A stretch of DNA of 64,000 nucleotides from Diphasiastrum complanatum (Eukaryota; Streptophyta; Lycopodiopsida; Lycopodiales; Lycopodiaceae), in contig MU832084.1 in the NCBI GenBank assembly GCA_029204225.1, positions 24,174 to 88,173 on the forward strand, read 5' to 3'. Shown here piece by piece: positions 36,101 through 48,727 of this stretch; within the stretch, counting starts at the first letter, position 1, and each line of letters begins with the position of its first letter. The notes under the pieces were generated by a model. It ran no database searches. It was not told where the DNA came from and saw only the letters and a program-made list of their open reading frames with translations. Position numbers and translations under genes: made by a program.

Positions 36101-39100
36101 TAACAGTGGCTTCAAGTGGGAAAAAAAAGTGGTGTTTTATGTAGTGTGCTGTTTAGTACATAAATTACACAGACAAGCAATATAAGAGAGCAAATCAAAA
36201 CATCATAAGAAAATGTCACACCATGACTTTATGTGTATTATAATACGCAATTTTTTCTTTCTAGAAGAGTTGTGTTGATCCATTATTTACACTTAACACG
36301 AGTTGTTTAAGACACACTTTTGTCCCCATTGCACAAAAAAGTGTGTGTTGAACCCATGCTTGCTTGCTAGGACATAATTAGGGACGACAAAATTCAATTC
36401 TTTCCATTTGACATGAAAGGAGACTTGCTTATGTGTCAGGTTTGGTGATGGTAAAATCAAAGATCTATTAAGATTAATGGGGAAATGGCCTAGAACAAAC
36501 CCTAGTTTTTATACCTTAAAGGACTTTTATGAGTAGTATAGAGTGATAAATATGACTCAATTGTGCTACTATTTTTGTGTGCATGCACTTATTCAATGGA
36601 ATTACATTTTGTTTCACTTTTGCCATCTCTTGATAAGCACACATGTACCTAACTATTGAAATGATGTCTGCAACTTTGTTGCTTTAGGCAATACTTTTTA
36701 GTACTTGATATAGGAGACTTTGGATGCACACTTTTACAGACATATTGTTAGGGCCATACAAGATTTCTTAGAGTAGACATGCATACAAAAAATAATGAAA
36801 GCCATGGAAATATACACTCACATTTGAAAATATCTTACATTGATCAATATACTCACATGTTTGACACATCATATCTTGCTTTCAATGTTCCCAATTGATA
36901 GTTGAAATTGTTTGATTGCTATATGTCTACATGAAGAGCATGCATGTGAAAGCATTCGATAACATTTGTTATGTAAGTGAGATATGGGTTTTTGGATTTT
37001 TATTTTTTTTAACACACTTTTATGCGATTTTTGCTACAACTCTAGTGTTAAGACTCTTTGTATCATGATCCTCTATGACAACCATTCTAACTTGATAACT
37101 ACCGTTGACTTATGATCATACGTTTAAAGCTAAGAAATGAAGAAACTTAGAAGCAATTTGATGCACATTACACATAAATTACTAAAAGTATCTTAATTGT
37201 GCCTATACATCCTGACTTGGCAAAAATAAATATGTTGGTTTCAATTCTATTAAGGATCATAACTTGGTTTAAATCACCGTATGGAGCTCAATAGGTTTCA
37301 CCATGTTTATTTCATTTCAAATTGAATGCAAAGCTCTTTATAGTGTGTATACTTGGCAATGTCAGCTTGAGCTTCTAAAATATGACTAAAATACTCACAG
37401 TAACAATAAAGTCTGATGATGCAAATCAAGATTAAAATTTACAATTTTGTTTTCAAATAATCAAAGAAATTATTTGCCACCTTTGTAAAGCTAAATTATA
37501 ACCAAGGTATGTTTCTACTTTGTGCATTATGTGAATTTGAATAAGTCTCTTGGAAAAAGACATGCTAGTTAATGAAACTTGGCCACATAAAAAAGATAAC
37601 AATTCTTTATAGCATTATGTAAGATAGTAATGGGTCATATGGGTTTGCAATTTAGTAGAGCATTTTGCAAGATAGTAATGAGTCAATCCATAATTTCACA
37701 ATGAGTCTTTTAGGCTTGATATTTATTATAGTGTTACGTAGAACAAGAATGAATAATCACAAGTACATACATAAGCATAACAATTTTTTTGCCAAGAACG
37801 TATGAAAAGATTCATCCCTATGCTGAGAATATTATTTCAAAAGCCAGAACCAAGAGTGTCAAGACAATTTTTTAAGCATGCTCAAGGATTTAGAAACCAA
37901 TATCTACAACTTCAAAATTGCTGAGCTTCTATAGTCTCAAAAAACTTATTGTAAAATCAAAAAAACTATTAGATAAGGTAGTTTTCTATATTAATTTGAA
38001 GATAACTATAGGGTGATAACAAAATTTATACAAGAAGTCACAATCTTGGCAAAGCCACTTAGACATCATTTAAGTTAGTAATATCAAGAAGTTCACCACA
38101 CTGTCAAGTTTCTTCCACATGTCACACAATGATGCTAAATTCATAGCCTTTGGTTAAGAACAATAACATTCACAATTTAGAATTGTGCAAGTTTTGACTA
38201 CCAAACATAGAACATAATCATTTGAATTCTTTCTCAAATTTCATGAAATAACATCAGCAAAAATTTCACTCTCTTGTCTTGATACATAATAGGATAATAA
38301 GAAAGCTCAAATAAAATGGAAAAGTTCACATCGAAAGATAGTTCCATTCACCAAAGGAACTTCCCTAGGCCTGCCAAAACAAAAAAAACAAACAAAGAGG
38401 AAGGGAGATCTAGGCCATGCTTAAGGGTCCATCCAACCCTAGAAAATTGCAAAAAGCTTCTTGAAAGCCACGCTTATCATTAAATATATTAAAGTCGAAA
38501 TAGAAAATGGATACACCAAGATTATAGCCTCAAGATCTAGAGATAGAAGAATGGAATGGAAGAAGAGGTACAATGAAAAAAGAAGAAGAAGATAATAAAC
38601 ATTGCATGGATTGGAAAATTTTAGATGCTAATGAGAAATGTCTTGTTACCACCAATAAAAAAAAGATAAAAAAACAAAAACCCTAAGTTGTATCTCTTTT
38701 AGTTTATTGCTTTACTTATGGATTGATGCGATTGTCAAAACCTAAACTAATCACGACAACCAAATCCACAACTATTGCTACAAACTGCTCAATTAAGCAA
38801 TGAAGATGCAAAATGCGTATGGAACCAAGAGGTGAAAGCATCTTTGCAAGCACCAACAATAGGAACACATCCCAATAGAGCTTACATAATTGTTGCTTTC
38901 ATAAACTTGTTTTGCCCTAACACAACCGTATCAGAGCATAAGCCATACTGATCAGTATGAGGGCACAAAAGTATCAAGGCAAATCCGTGCCATATTGACC
39001 TTTTAGAACTCATGCATAATCATGATCGCCCATGAAGTATGGTAGGCAGTTAAGGCAAATCCATGCCATACCAACTACCCAAAAACAATCCACTCATAAA

Positions 39101-39660
39101 CATAATAGCTACAATACTAGCCTTGGCTATTCAAGAATGTATTCGTAATGTCTCTTTCCTTGTAATAACAAAACCTAAAGAGTATACATCAAATGGTTGA
39201 CGGAATAAAAAAAACAACTCTATAACAAATGTCGAATAGTTCTCGCTATTTTCTTATAAAGAAAATATGAAATGCTTTCCTGGCATTGTTCATATAATCT
39301 GAAAATACAAGTTGCTAAATGAAACGCGACGAAAAGAAAGTGTGCTTAGTTTTCATTCCGAAAAAAGAAAATTCAAATTTTTTGTTGACATTGTTTCAAT
39401 AATACAAATCCAGACACAAGATCCTCATTTTTGGATTGATTTTCACCAATTCAATTGGATGTTGTTTACTTATTGACAATAAGATCTATGCAAACAAAAA
39501 CTTTTTGCTCCTTAGTTGCCAACATAATCTTTTTGACACGTTTGAAGGTAAAGCTTGCTTGACTATTGTGTTCTTTGAGTTTGCCGAATTCAAATGAAGT
39601 TCATGGAAGAACGACACATGTGGCATGGCAAGCCACGTCGACGTACATGTCAACCACATG

Positions 39661-39662
<2 letters not shown>
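33199..39662. other. AT-rich gene-poor stretch
   Basis: No coding region was recognised over 6.4 kb. Small features are a 38-bp tandem pair at 33285-33360 (TGGTGCAACCTCTGAACTAG / TGGTGCAATCTCTGAACCAG) and two tRNA-like patches. One patch is at 33490-33560 (box B-like GGGCTTGATACCCC), the other at 33960-34080 (TTAGCTGAGTTGG then AAATTCGAGTTGG). Two inverted copies of the ATGGCAYGGATTTGCC motif of the 22.5-kb region also occur, near 38980 and 39060. The rest looks like old decayed repeats. Confidence 0.4.
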
Positions 39663-39713
<51 letters not shown>

Positions 39714-39726
39714 CATTCATTCATTC
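39663..39726. repeat. Microsatellite (AG)24(ATTC)4
   Basis: An AG run at 39663-39710 continues into four copies of ATTC. It lies about 1.25 kb upstream of the O-fucosyltransferase start codon. Confidence 0.97.
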
Positions 39727-40957
39727 CAAGGGCATGAAAAATTTAAAAAACTGAGTTTGTGTTAAAACATGCCACATCACTATGCGAGCACAGATTCCAA
39801 TACCCCTAGCCTTTATGAGGGAGAGCCAATAGCCCTTGAGTGCCCATCATGATAGTGCTAGTGCTCACATCATAATATGTTGTTGTAGTGCTCAAGTGCT
39901 AAGTAAGTAACATGGATAGAAAAAAACCAGGGGATTTGGCTAAACAATGCACTTGGACATTTTCAATACTCTGCATGATATTTTACTCTACAGCAAATCT
40001 GTTTTCACGTTGTCCTCTCTCTGTCTCTCTCACGCTCGTGGGAACGCGTTTTGTTTGTATTGTGGATCTCAATCGACATTTTCACACACTAGTTTTGCTC
40101 GCAACACATCTATTCTCTCGAGCACAAACTGAAGCTTAGGCACGAGCACGAGCCTTCAATAGAGTGTTGACAATAGCAATCTACGTTTGGTTTGTATGTT
40201 GCTAAATTTGGACCTGCTGCAATGGACTCTGCCATCTGTTTGTTTGTTCTACGAATCTAATCCAGGTGTAGGAAAGTTTGGCTCAATGATTCCATCCTCT
40301 TCAGAAGGTGCTCTTTGGATCCATATTTGATGCTCACACCAATTACAAACATTCTGTTGGCAAGGGATCGTAGAATTGGTCTTGGTAAGTGGTATGTTGG
40401 TGATTGCTTTCATTTCTGTGCTTGAGGTCAGGAGTTCGACTCCAATTCCTCGCATAAATGAGGACACACAAGGCAAAAGCTGGCGTGCTACTCGTCTAAA
40501 TAAATGATTTAGCTGTCTCGGAGCAGGGGTATGGTAAGCAAAAACTTGAAGTGCTTGCGAAATTAAGCAAGTCAATTTTCCAGGGTATGTTTCTGCTCAT
40601 CTGCCAGTAAATAGTCGAGCAAAGCCTTGATGTGCTGCCTATTTAAGCGAGAGAATTTTGACAGGTGATTTCAGATCGTCAAAGCCTACAAAATGGTGAA
40701 AATCACATCAAAAGCAAGCCTACATGATGGAGATGCGCAATGCCATAACACTTGGCAGATCATTTATATGATCACATAGGTTTTATGATATGCTGTATTG
40801 TATATGGATCTGCAACTTTGCGTGCAATTCTTAACGAAATAATATTTGCCTATCACGTTCAAAGATTCAGAGAGTATGAAATGGAAAATTTTACACGTTG
40901 CTGCTAGAGCTATCTGAATTTGCTCCGCAGAATACCTTCAATTTTGAGAAGCAAGGG
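39727..40957 (+). promoter_or_regulatory. Upstream region of the O-fucosyltransferase gene, with a SINE-like patch
   Basis: No coding region. At 40380-40445 a TTGGTAAGTGG (box A-like) is followed by GGTCAGGAGTTCGACTCC, a good box B match, suggesting a tRNA-derived SINE remnant. Core promoter elements and transcription start of the downstream gene could not be fixed. Confidence 0.35.
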
Positions 40958-42530
40958 ATGGCCTCCCAAAGAACAAAAAATTCCACAGGGGAATCCAGTA
41001 TGAAAGCATTTGATAATAGAAATGTTGCACAAGTCCTGATGAGTCCTCGGGTATCGAGCGCTGGCACAAAGAGTCCGTTGAGTAGGCGAAGTTTGTCAGG
41101 CAAGCGTCTACAACTTGAGCAATTCTTTGCATCTGATTATCATTGGACGGATATCAATGCCAAAGATCCGTCCACAGCAGTGCTTCCCTCGTTTCCAGAG
41201 CCTCGCAAAGCAAACAAGTTTATAAGAGGAGAAAAAATTTGGTTCGGAAACTCTTTTCTGAGAAGAGGCTACACTTCTATTCAGTCCTTGTTGTCAAAAA
41301 AGAGTCGTACTCTTTGGATTGTGTACTTATTTGCGCTACTTATCATTATCTTTGCGAGCTTGAAGATAATGCCAGCGGGATATCTCAGAATGGACTTAAG
41401 GAGGCCCGAATTCTTGAAGGTTCGTCTATTCTCCTTATGCCTTGGAACTAATTAGCACATATATCTCCATTGAAAAATTGCAACGATCTCCGATCCATGT
41501 CACATGAGTAAGGAACAGATTATAAACTGCTATCATATGCTGGAGTAGCGTCTTGAGTTAGTAGGTTAAGAAATTGTACACGAGGGTATGTAAATCTGAA
41601 AGATGCTGCAATGATTATTACATTATTAAACGTACTAATGAAGTGTTTTCCATTATGAGCTGTAATCTTGTGCTTGAGTAGGGTTTCAATTTGTTAGGTT
41701 GAGCAACTTTACCAGAAACTATGTAAATTTGGATTTCCATAAAATGAAATTTGTGCTGCAGCGATTATTTTTATGATGAGTGCCAAATGTGGTAAACTGA
41801 AACAATTTTTATTTAGGATGTGACTTGACGTGATGCAATCATTTTCATGGTTGTCCAAATTTTGAATGTATTCTTGGCTCAAACTAAGTTTTGAAGGAAC
41901 AAGTATTGGCTATGAATTTTAAATGCCTGCCCCTGTCAGTCTGTCTGTCTCTTCATCATTTTGTGTATGACTTCACTGAATTGGTCCCAGGGTTTTAATT
42001 ATAGAATAATTGAATTTTGCATTTTTTGTGAAGTTCTTGTGACATTTGAAACATGAAAGACTTGAACCTAGCATACCAGATTCCTGCTTATCTGATTGTC
42101 ATTTTATTGGCAATGCTGACTAATCGTATGTATTTTGAGCCTTGGCTTATGTTTGGAGATTGGAAAGTTTATGCAGGTCCAGCCAGGGAAATACTCGCTG
42201 AAAGCTGAACTGGAAACAATCTACAATGTGAAGAAAAACACCCAAAAAGAAGTGAGTTCTTTGGGTCAATCAACAAAAACTGTGAGTCTGCTGGATAGCA
42301 GCAGCATGGTGTGTCAGATTCGTCTTTTGATGGGAAATTGTGTTGAATAATATATGTTCTGTTACCCCATTGATACCATACTTGGAAAAGGCATACAATG
42401 TTTCTTTCAGTAGTATAGAGTTCTCACCTTTCTATTTTTTTTCAGATTGCAGCTGCATCCAAAGACATTTGGGAAAAGCCAAATAGTGACGGTTACGAGC
42501 AGTGCGTTAATCGTTCCACAAATTATAGAA
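40958..42530 (+). CDS. Plant O-fucosyltransferase family protein, first three coding exons
   Basis: Exons 40958-41419, 42177-42251 and 42446-42530 join in phase through GTTCGT/GCAG, GTGAGT/TTCAG and a final GTAAGT donor, giving 207 residues plus one base. The start is ATG 40958; upstream codons in the frame begin only with TTG. The protein has a 130-residue basic, Ser-rich cytoplasmic part, then one membrane anchor (TLWIVYLFALLIIIFASLKI) typical of Golgi type II glycosyltransferases. A stem follows and then IAAASKDIWEKPNSDGYEQC, the conserved entry to the plant O-FucT (GT106/DUF246-type) domain. The catalytic region, whose next block should contain the NGGLNQMR motif, was not found anywhere to the right, up to 64000. 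Either the intron exceeds 21 kb or the gene is truncated. Confidence 0.82.
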
Positions 42531-43139
42531 GTAAGTTTAAAGTTTCTGCTGAGCTGTCTGGACATGCTTATGAAGGATGTTCTAGCATAGGCTTGACCAT
42601 TTGGTGGAGTCCTTTGCTAGCTGGGAACAAAAATCGATAAAAGAGATTTTCGGAGTATTTTGTCATTTTCTGTCAATAACAATGGAACAAGCTTTCATTT
42701 GAAGTTAAGAATGTTTTCACTTACTATCCTAGAGTCACCATTGATACGGCTTTCATCTCCTTTTACTTTTGCTAATATGCTAATCTGAAAGCCAATATTT
42801 GGCCAATCTTTTCTGAGTGTTTCTCTGCAGCAGTCCTCTTAAAATGAAAGTTTCTTCTTTATCATTGCATACTCTCCTCAGGTCTATTTTGTAGGATATA
42901 CTTCTGAAGCTTTGCCTCTATTTTTTGTGTTTGCTTTATGTGAAAACAAAACTTGCATTTGATTCATAAGTCAAAAAACGATGAACTAAGAGGAAATTTG
43001 ACCAGAATTCATTATCTTGCTCATTTTGACCAGACTTCATACGTTTGTCACTCACATAATATAGTGAGTTTTTTCAAATTTCCAATATTGTCGTTATATC
43101 TTCATTTTATAAGAATTGATGATCAAGACTTATGTGCCC
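42531..43139 (+). other. Start of intron 3 of the O-fucosyltransferase gene
   Basis: Begins with GTAAGTTTAAAG. No coding sequence or repeat recognised in this part. Confidence 0.5.
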
Positions 43140-43567
43140 ATGTGTTATGAACCTACGCAAAAATATTGGCATAATGAAAGCATAAAAAAACAAATTGCAT
43201 TCACAAAGCAATCTCCAACTCAGAAAACTTGATGAATAACGATGGCCGCTGATAGACCAGGCAAATCTCCAACTAAGATCCTCAAAAAATGTAGAAACTC
43301 CCCTACAAGAAGCTTAGGACACCAAACTCATATAATGAGAAATGGTAGATCGTTGACCCCCGTTTATATTGAAATGGAAATAATCTAGAAGGTTTCAAAT
43401 ATGACCTACTGCAGGGTTTCAAATCCGGGTAAAACATAATAAATTAGGCCTATAAAAACAATTGACACCTTAGTAAGTTGCAAGTACTCATATGGCCATA
43501 ATAAAGAAAGATGGACTATGCGGTGTATACCCATGTTATGAACTTAATCACAGATATTGGTATCAAT

Positions 43568-44005
43568 CATAGTTACCAAGGAACGTGGGAAGGCTCTGTA
43601 GATGTGCCATGCATTCCCAGTGTTTTCTTGTTGGGAACGTGCCATGCATTCCTAGTGTTCTCTTGTTGGAGACGTGAGTTTGGCAACGTGACCAGGGAAC
43701 ACGTTCCCAAGGAATGGGAACGTGATTGGAAATGCGTTCCCTGGTCACAGTTTCTGCAAAGACTAAAAAATAGGATAAATGGAGGAGGAAGCTTTGGGAA
43801 CGTGATTGGGAATGTGTTCCCTGGTCACAGTTTCTGCTAAGACCTAAAAACAATATAGATGAGAGAAGATTGTTTATATATGTGTACTTTCAATATACAA
43901 AATTCTATAAATTTTATGTTGACGTGGCGTTCCCGTTCCTGTTCCCATTTTTTAAAGGATGTTTTTGTTCCCGTTCCCGTGCTCGTTCCCGCCCTGGTAA
44001 CTATG
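43568..44005. mobile_element. Non-autonomous hAT-like MITE (438 bp)
   Basis: Perfect 11-bp terminal inverted repeats CATAGTTACCA (43568-43578) and TGGTAACTATG (43995-44005) are flanked by a perfect 8-bp duplication GTATCAAT (43560-43567 and 44006-44013). The neighbouring tandem unit shows the empty site once (ATTGGCATAATGAAAGC near 43163). Eight-base duplications are typical of the hAT superfamily. The interior carries about ten GGGAACG/CGTTCCC words in both orientations, resembling the subterminal transposase-binding repeats of Ac/Ds-type elements. No transposase is encoded. Confidence 0.85.
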
Positions 44006-44059
44006 GTATCAATGAAAGCATAAAACAACAAATAGCATTCACAAAGCAATCTTCATGTT

Positions 44060-45270
44060 ACACACAAGAAGATGGCAGATCTTGGAATTCGAGTGATAAT
44101 CAGCAACTCTAATAGCATATTAAATGCATCAGAGAATGAAGATCAGCTCTGGCACAGAAGAATGTATCAGCTGAACATGAGGAGCCTCCTATATGACATG
44201 TGTACGAAAGACATAGTCACAGGTCTAAAGATATCAAGACCCGATATTGAGTTCTGCGAAGCCTGTCAGAAAGGCAAACAACATCGGAATCCATTCACAC
44301 ATGAGGGAAGAAGAGCCAAAGAAGTTCTTGAGCTCGTCCACTCAGATGTCTGTGGACCGATGAAAATGGATTCGCTCTCAGGATCGAGGTATTTCTAGAC
44401 GTTCATAGATGACTACAGCCGGATGACTACGATCTACTACCTAAAGAAGAAATCTGAAGTGTTTGATTCCTTCAAGAAGTTCGTGGCATTTGCAGAGCGA
44501 CACATCTCAAAGAAGATACAGATCATCAGATCTGACAATGGAGGTGAGTACAAGAGCAAAGAGTTTTCGAAATTCTGCCAAGAACAAGGGATCGAGCATT
44601 AGTTCACTCGTGCGTACACACTAGAATATAATGGTGTCGCGGAAAGAAGAAACAGGACGCTAGTCAAAGGAGCCAGATGCATGATGGCACAGGCTCAATT
44701 GCCAAGTCAATTCTGGGGTGAGGCAATAGCTGCAGCTGTACACCTGTAGAACAAATCAACAACGACAGCGCTGGAAAATAAGACACCGTATGAGATGTGG
44801 ACAGGTAGAAAGCTTGATCTATCGTACGTACGTGTGTTTGGATGTGCAACATACAAGCACATTCCAAAGGAAAAGAGAAGCAAGCTTGACGATAAATCAG
44901 AGCAAACGATCATGGTCGGGTACTTGAACAGATTTCAAGTGTACAGACTCTACAACCCAACCACGAAAAAGGTTGTTTCGAGTAGAGATGGGAAGTTCGA
45001 TGAGTCCACATTCCCTGGACTAAAAGATGAAAGAGGCCATGAGATCTTCACACTGCTGCCAATTCAAGAGGGAGATCGAGGACAAACGTCAAATTAGAAT
45101 GCTGAGCCACAGACTCCAGAGAAGCAGGAAGAAGCAGAAGATCAACCCCACGAACAAGAAACGTTCGAGCAGCGACGAAACAAACCCAGAAGGTCAACAA
45201 GACAAAGAAGACCTCCAGACCGTTATGCTGACAATCTTCAGTGGAGCGAAGACACGCAATTTGAGTACTG
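44060..45270 (+). pseudogene. Copia integrase fragment (family E)
   Basis: One frame set runs from the pre-integrase region (LWHRRMYQLNMRSL, CEACQKGKQHRNPF) through the integrase core to the pol linker. The core has VHSDVCGPM with the first Asp, IIRSDNGGEY with the second Asp, and GVAERRNRTLV with the Glu. After it come TPYEMWTGRKLDLSYVRVFG and a charged RRSTRQRRPPDRY-type end. In-frame stops occur at 44396, 44600 and 44748 and again near 45095. Neither gag, RT nor LTRs are attached. The fragment interrupts unit 2 of the tandem repeat. Its ends have no clear target duplication. Confidence 0.88.
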
Positions 45271-45957
45271 ATAGGCCGGTGAGTTAGCCATTTACAATAG
45301 AATAATTACAATTTACAATCTACATTGGGCAAGGGATTCAAAGTACATGTGACACTTCAACTAAGATAACTTAATGATTAATGATGGCTAATTATAGCCC
45401 AATCAAATTTCCAACTAACATCTTTAGAAAACGTAGAAACTCCCTAACAAAAAGCTCAAAACACCAAACTTACAATTTGAGAAATGGTAGATCTCTAGCC
45501 CTACTTATACTAAATTGAAAGAATCTAGAAGTTTCCAAATTTGACCTCCTATAGTGTTCCAAATCAGGGCATTTAGCTTTATTGAAATAAAGGGGGTTTT
45601 AAATGACAAATTAGGCCTACAAAAACCCTAGTAAGTTGTGGGTACTCATATGTCCATAACAGAGAAATTTTGACTATGTGGTCTATGTCCATAACACCAT
45701 GTAAATCTTCAACTTCTGAGTCTTCATATGCATTGTTTCTTTTCTTTTTTTGCCCATGTTTGCCCTTTTAATTTTCTCTTTTTAGTTGTGACCCATCTTT
45801 GGCATCATTCAATAGTTATCAGTCAGAACTTTAGAAGTTAGCACTGCAAGATTTAGTTTTACAAAATGATTTAGATACCTAAGAATCACTTGAGATGCTT
45901 TTGACTCGAATGACCTGTAATTATTAAGAATTGGATCAAAGTTATGACCAAAACATT

Positions 45958-45960
<3 letters not shown>

Positions 45961-46052
<92 letters not shown>
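45961..46052. repeat. Microsatellite (AG)46
   Basis: Uninterrupted AG run; the open frames across it are artefacts. Confidence 0.98.
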
Positions 46053-46056
<4 letters not shown>

Positions 46057-46329
46057 TATTATCAATGTCTTTTGCATGCCACATGGCATTTAAGACCAAA
46101 GATGTACGTTGGCACCTAGATGGATCAATATCGCTGAAAAAAACTTACAACGAAGTATTTTCTGTTTGTGTTACTATGTAGCATGATCTGTGTTACTGTG
46201 TAGCATGATCTGTGTTCCTGGACAATTGTCAAAGCACACTACCACAACTATCAAAGCTACTAAAACTTTTAAAAGTCTATTATCAAAATGAATATTGCCA
46301 CCTCTGTAGATCACAAATCTACCTGTAGC

Positions 46330-46975
46330 TTTTGCTTTCTATAGGGCTTTTTTACGTTTTCAAAATTTTACAAAAGTAAGATCTGCATCCAAAATGATCT
46401 TAGTATTTTTAGTTTAGATCGGTGTCATGGCACATCTCATCTAGACTCCATTGTGGTGAAGCATGGGAGAAGAGTACTAGTGTTTTTCTCGGTACACCAA
46501 GTTGTGTCCAAACCTTTGCTGTGGTGTTAAAGATTTTTGTCTAAAATAGTTTTGGCTTCTCCAAGAGCATCTCGAGAATCAGGGATGCCCAATCGATCTA
46601 GAGAGATGCTGGCCCAATATGATAACATGAGTCTTTTACACAGTCTTAGCTACATATAAAACAATCGGGGTGACCAAGGTATCAAAGAGTAGACACTTGC
46701 TCTCAACATCTTCAATATGCCTCTGGTAACTAAGTCTCTCCATGTTGACTAGGGAGGCCTTTCCCTTCCCTAGTTGACCCATGGTTGCTAAAAATAGGTC
46801 GTGTAAAAGTGACTGCTAGGTAAATATAAGATGAGACAAGGTCTGATTGTCTAGGTAGAATAGTCGCCTCCGTGCAAGTGGTCTGGATATATTGAAGACC
46901 ATGATCTTGGTCTTCTAGATCTTAACCTCTAACCCCCACCTCTTTGCAAAGTTGGAGACTTGGGAAGTCAAAGTA
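46330..46975 (-). pseudogene. LINE reverse transcriptase fragment
   Basis: The minus strand reads, with several stops and shifts, VSNFAKRWGLEVKI.KTKIMVFN near 46970-46890. Further on it gives MERLSYQRHIEDVESKCLLF and DTLVTPIVLYVAKTV near 46745-46630. This order matches the thumb end of non-LTR retrotransposon reverse transcriptases (W-GL-VN--KTKVMVF ... LFDTLV-PILLYG). The catalytic FADD region is not present. Clade cannot be set. Confidence 0.6.
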
Positions 46976-46979
46976 CCGA

Positions 46980-47085
46980 AGCTCCTAGTTTTAATTCAAG
47001 ATTATAGAGAATTAGTTGATTTTCATGTTTTAAATCTAGCATGCATAGATATAATTCTAGGCTATGAGTGGTTATAAGAAATCTC
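46980..47085 (+). pseudogene. Gypsy protease scrap
   Basis: A 33-codon open piece LVLIQDYRELVDFHVLNLAC ends in DIILGYEWL. It matches the C-terminal part of gypsy retropepsins (DVILGMDWL). Nothing else of that element is recognisable next to it. Confidence 0.45.
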
Positions 47086-47256
47086 CTGATATTGATTTTG
47101 AGAAGCATGTGCTCCTGATATTCAGGGAGAGAGATAGAATTAGCAGTGTGCCTAGATGCCTCTCTAAACCTTCCCTCCAAGGTGAAATCAGTATAATACT
47201 ATTAGAATAAAGTAGAATAGAGATCACAATGTCACATAAATTGTAGCCTTGTCCAC

Positions 47257-47575
<319 letters not shown>

Positions 47576-48002
47576 TGGGCCCAAAAATGAGCTTTCAATA
47601 ATGAAGGCCTTAGTTAGTGTCAAGAACAAATGTTGGGTCCAAAGTACCTAAATTAGCAAGTGACATAGTTACGCTCACAAATTTGCTAGCCTTTGTAAAG
47701 GAGATGAAAATGAAAGAGATGTCACACAGGTTAGGGGAGAGAAGGAGAAATTATCAATAGAGGATTCCTAGTGTTGCCTCTCTCCCTGGCCTAGTCTTTG
47801 TAAAAAAGAATGCATTTTAACAAGGGGCACCATGACAAGTTGAAAATGGCATCAAAGAAATAACAAGGGCCTCTTTAGAGTATTCTCTAGGGACCATGGA
47901 TTTTACTCCATACATCTTTCTAGTCTGATTGAACATTCTTCCCAATGCTTGAAGCTACATTGAAAATATGTTAGATATTTATAACTTGTTTTTATTCCCA
48001 AG

Positions 48003-48719
48003 CATAGTTGTCGCGAATCGCGATTCGTAGCAGAGAGTCGTTGTTCAAAATTTTTCTTTTGAATTGGTTTTTGGCACATTGTTTCAGCTTTATATCTACC
48101 TTGAGATGGACCATACTATACCTTAAACTACTTACAACCTGCATAAATGCAGTGCTCAAAAGCTTCAAGCTGATACCCATATCGCCCACCAAATTCAAAA
48201 AGAAAAAAGATTCTCTAAACTCCATAGTATTGGGGAAACGCATTTCCTGGCACTTTTTGGCTGGGAAATGCATTTCCCAGCATATCTTGTTTACCTGAAT
48301 ATGGGAAACGCCCTTGGGAAACAGTTGTTTCCCCATCACGGAAATGCGTTTCCCTGATGGGAAACGTTTGTTTCCTAGAACACCTTTTGTTGGGAAACAT
48401 TTTTTTAACCATGAAAAAATGACCTTGAATGCTGTGAGAAAGTATTTCTGCCTATTTCAGACTCGAGCTAGAAACAATCATGATTTTGACTAGAAACTCT
48501 CTTTCTCAGAAAACAGGATCGCTAGACAGCAAGCTATTCAGAACTTTTGCTACAAGAGTTTTCTATAGTATCTAGATTCTAGATTATATGTCATATGATG
48601 TGTATCATTTTCCCGTTTATCGTATCTCGTTTCTCATTTCCTGAGGGGGCCCAAAACTATGCTAAAGTCTAACTAGAACTGCGAATTGCGGTTGCAAATT
48701 GCGATTTGCTGCAACTATG
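48003..48719. mobile_element. Second hAT-like MITE (717 bp)
   Basis: Termini CATAGTTG (48003-48010) and CAACTATG (48712-48719) are perfect inverted repeats. An imperfect extension follows (TCGCGAATCGCGATTCG against the reverse complement of the right end, CAGCAAATCGCAATTTGC). Flanks TTCCCAAG (47995-48002) and TTCCCAAA (48720-48727) match at 7 of 8 bases. The interior has repeated GGGAAACG/CGTTTCCC words between 48230 and 48410. No transposase frame is present. It shares CATAGTT termini and motif style with the MITE at 43568-44005. Confidence 0.72.
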
Positions 48720-48727
48720 TTCCCAAA

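Larger units (their letters stand above)
43140..45695. repeat. Pair of about 390-bp tandem units, second unit invaded twice
   Basis: Unit 1 is 43140-43533 (from TGTTATGAACCTACGC to CGGTGTATACCCA). Unit 2 restarts at 43534 (TGTTATGAACTTAATC). Its parts are 43534-43567, then after a MITE 44006-44052, then after a copia fragment about 45340-45695. Matching blocks are GAAAGCATAAAA.AACAAAT.GCATTCACAAAGCAATCT, GAGAAATGGTAGATC, AATTAGGCCTA.AAAAAC and GTACTCATATG.CCATAA. A third unit is hinted at by TGTCCATAACACCATG at 45688 but does not continue. The unit has no coding potential. Confidence 0.7.

Noticed and set aside
43511..43853. Frames on both strands over the first MITE
   Set aside because: They read through repeated GGGAACG words of a non-coding element.
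47992..48412. Frames on both strands over the second MITE
   Set aside because: Same reason: composition of the subterminal repeats, no transposase motif.
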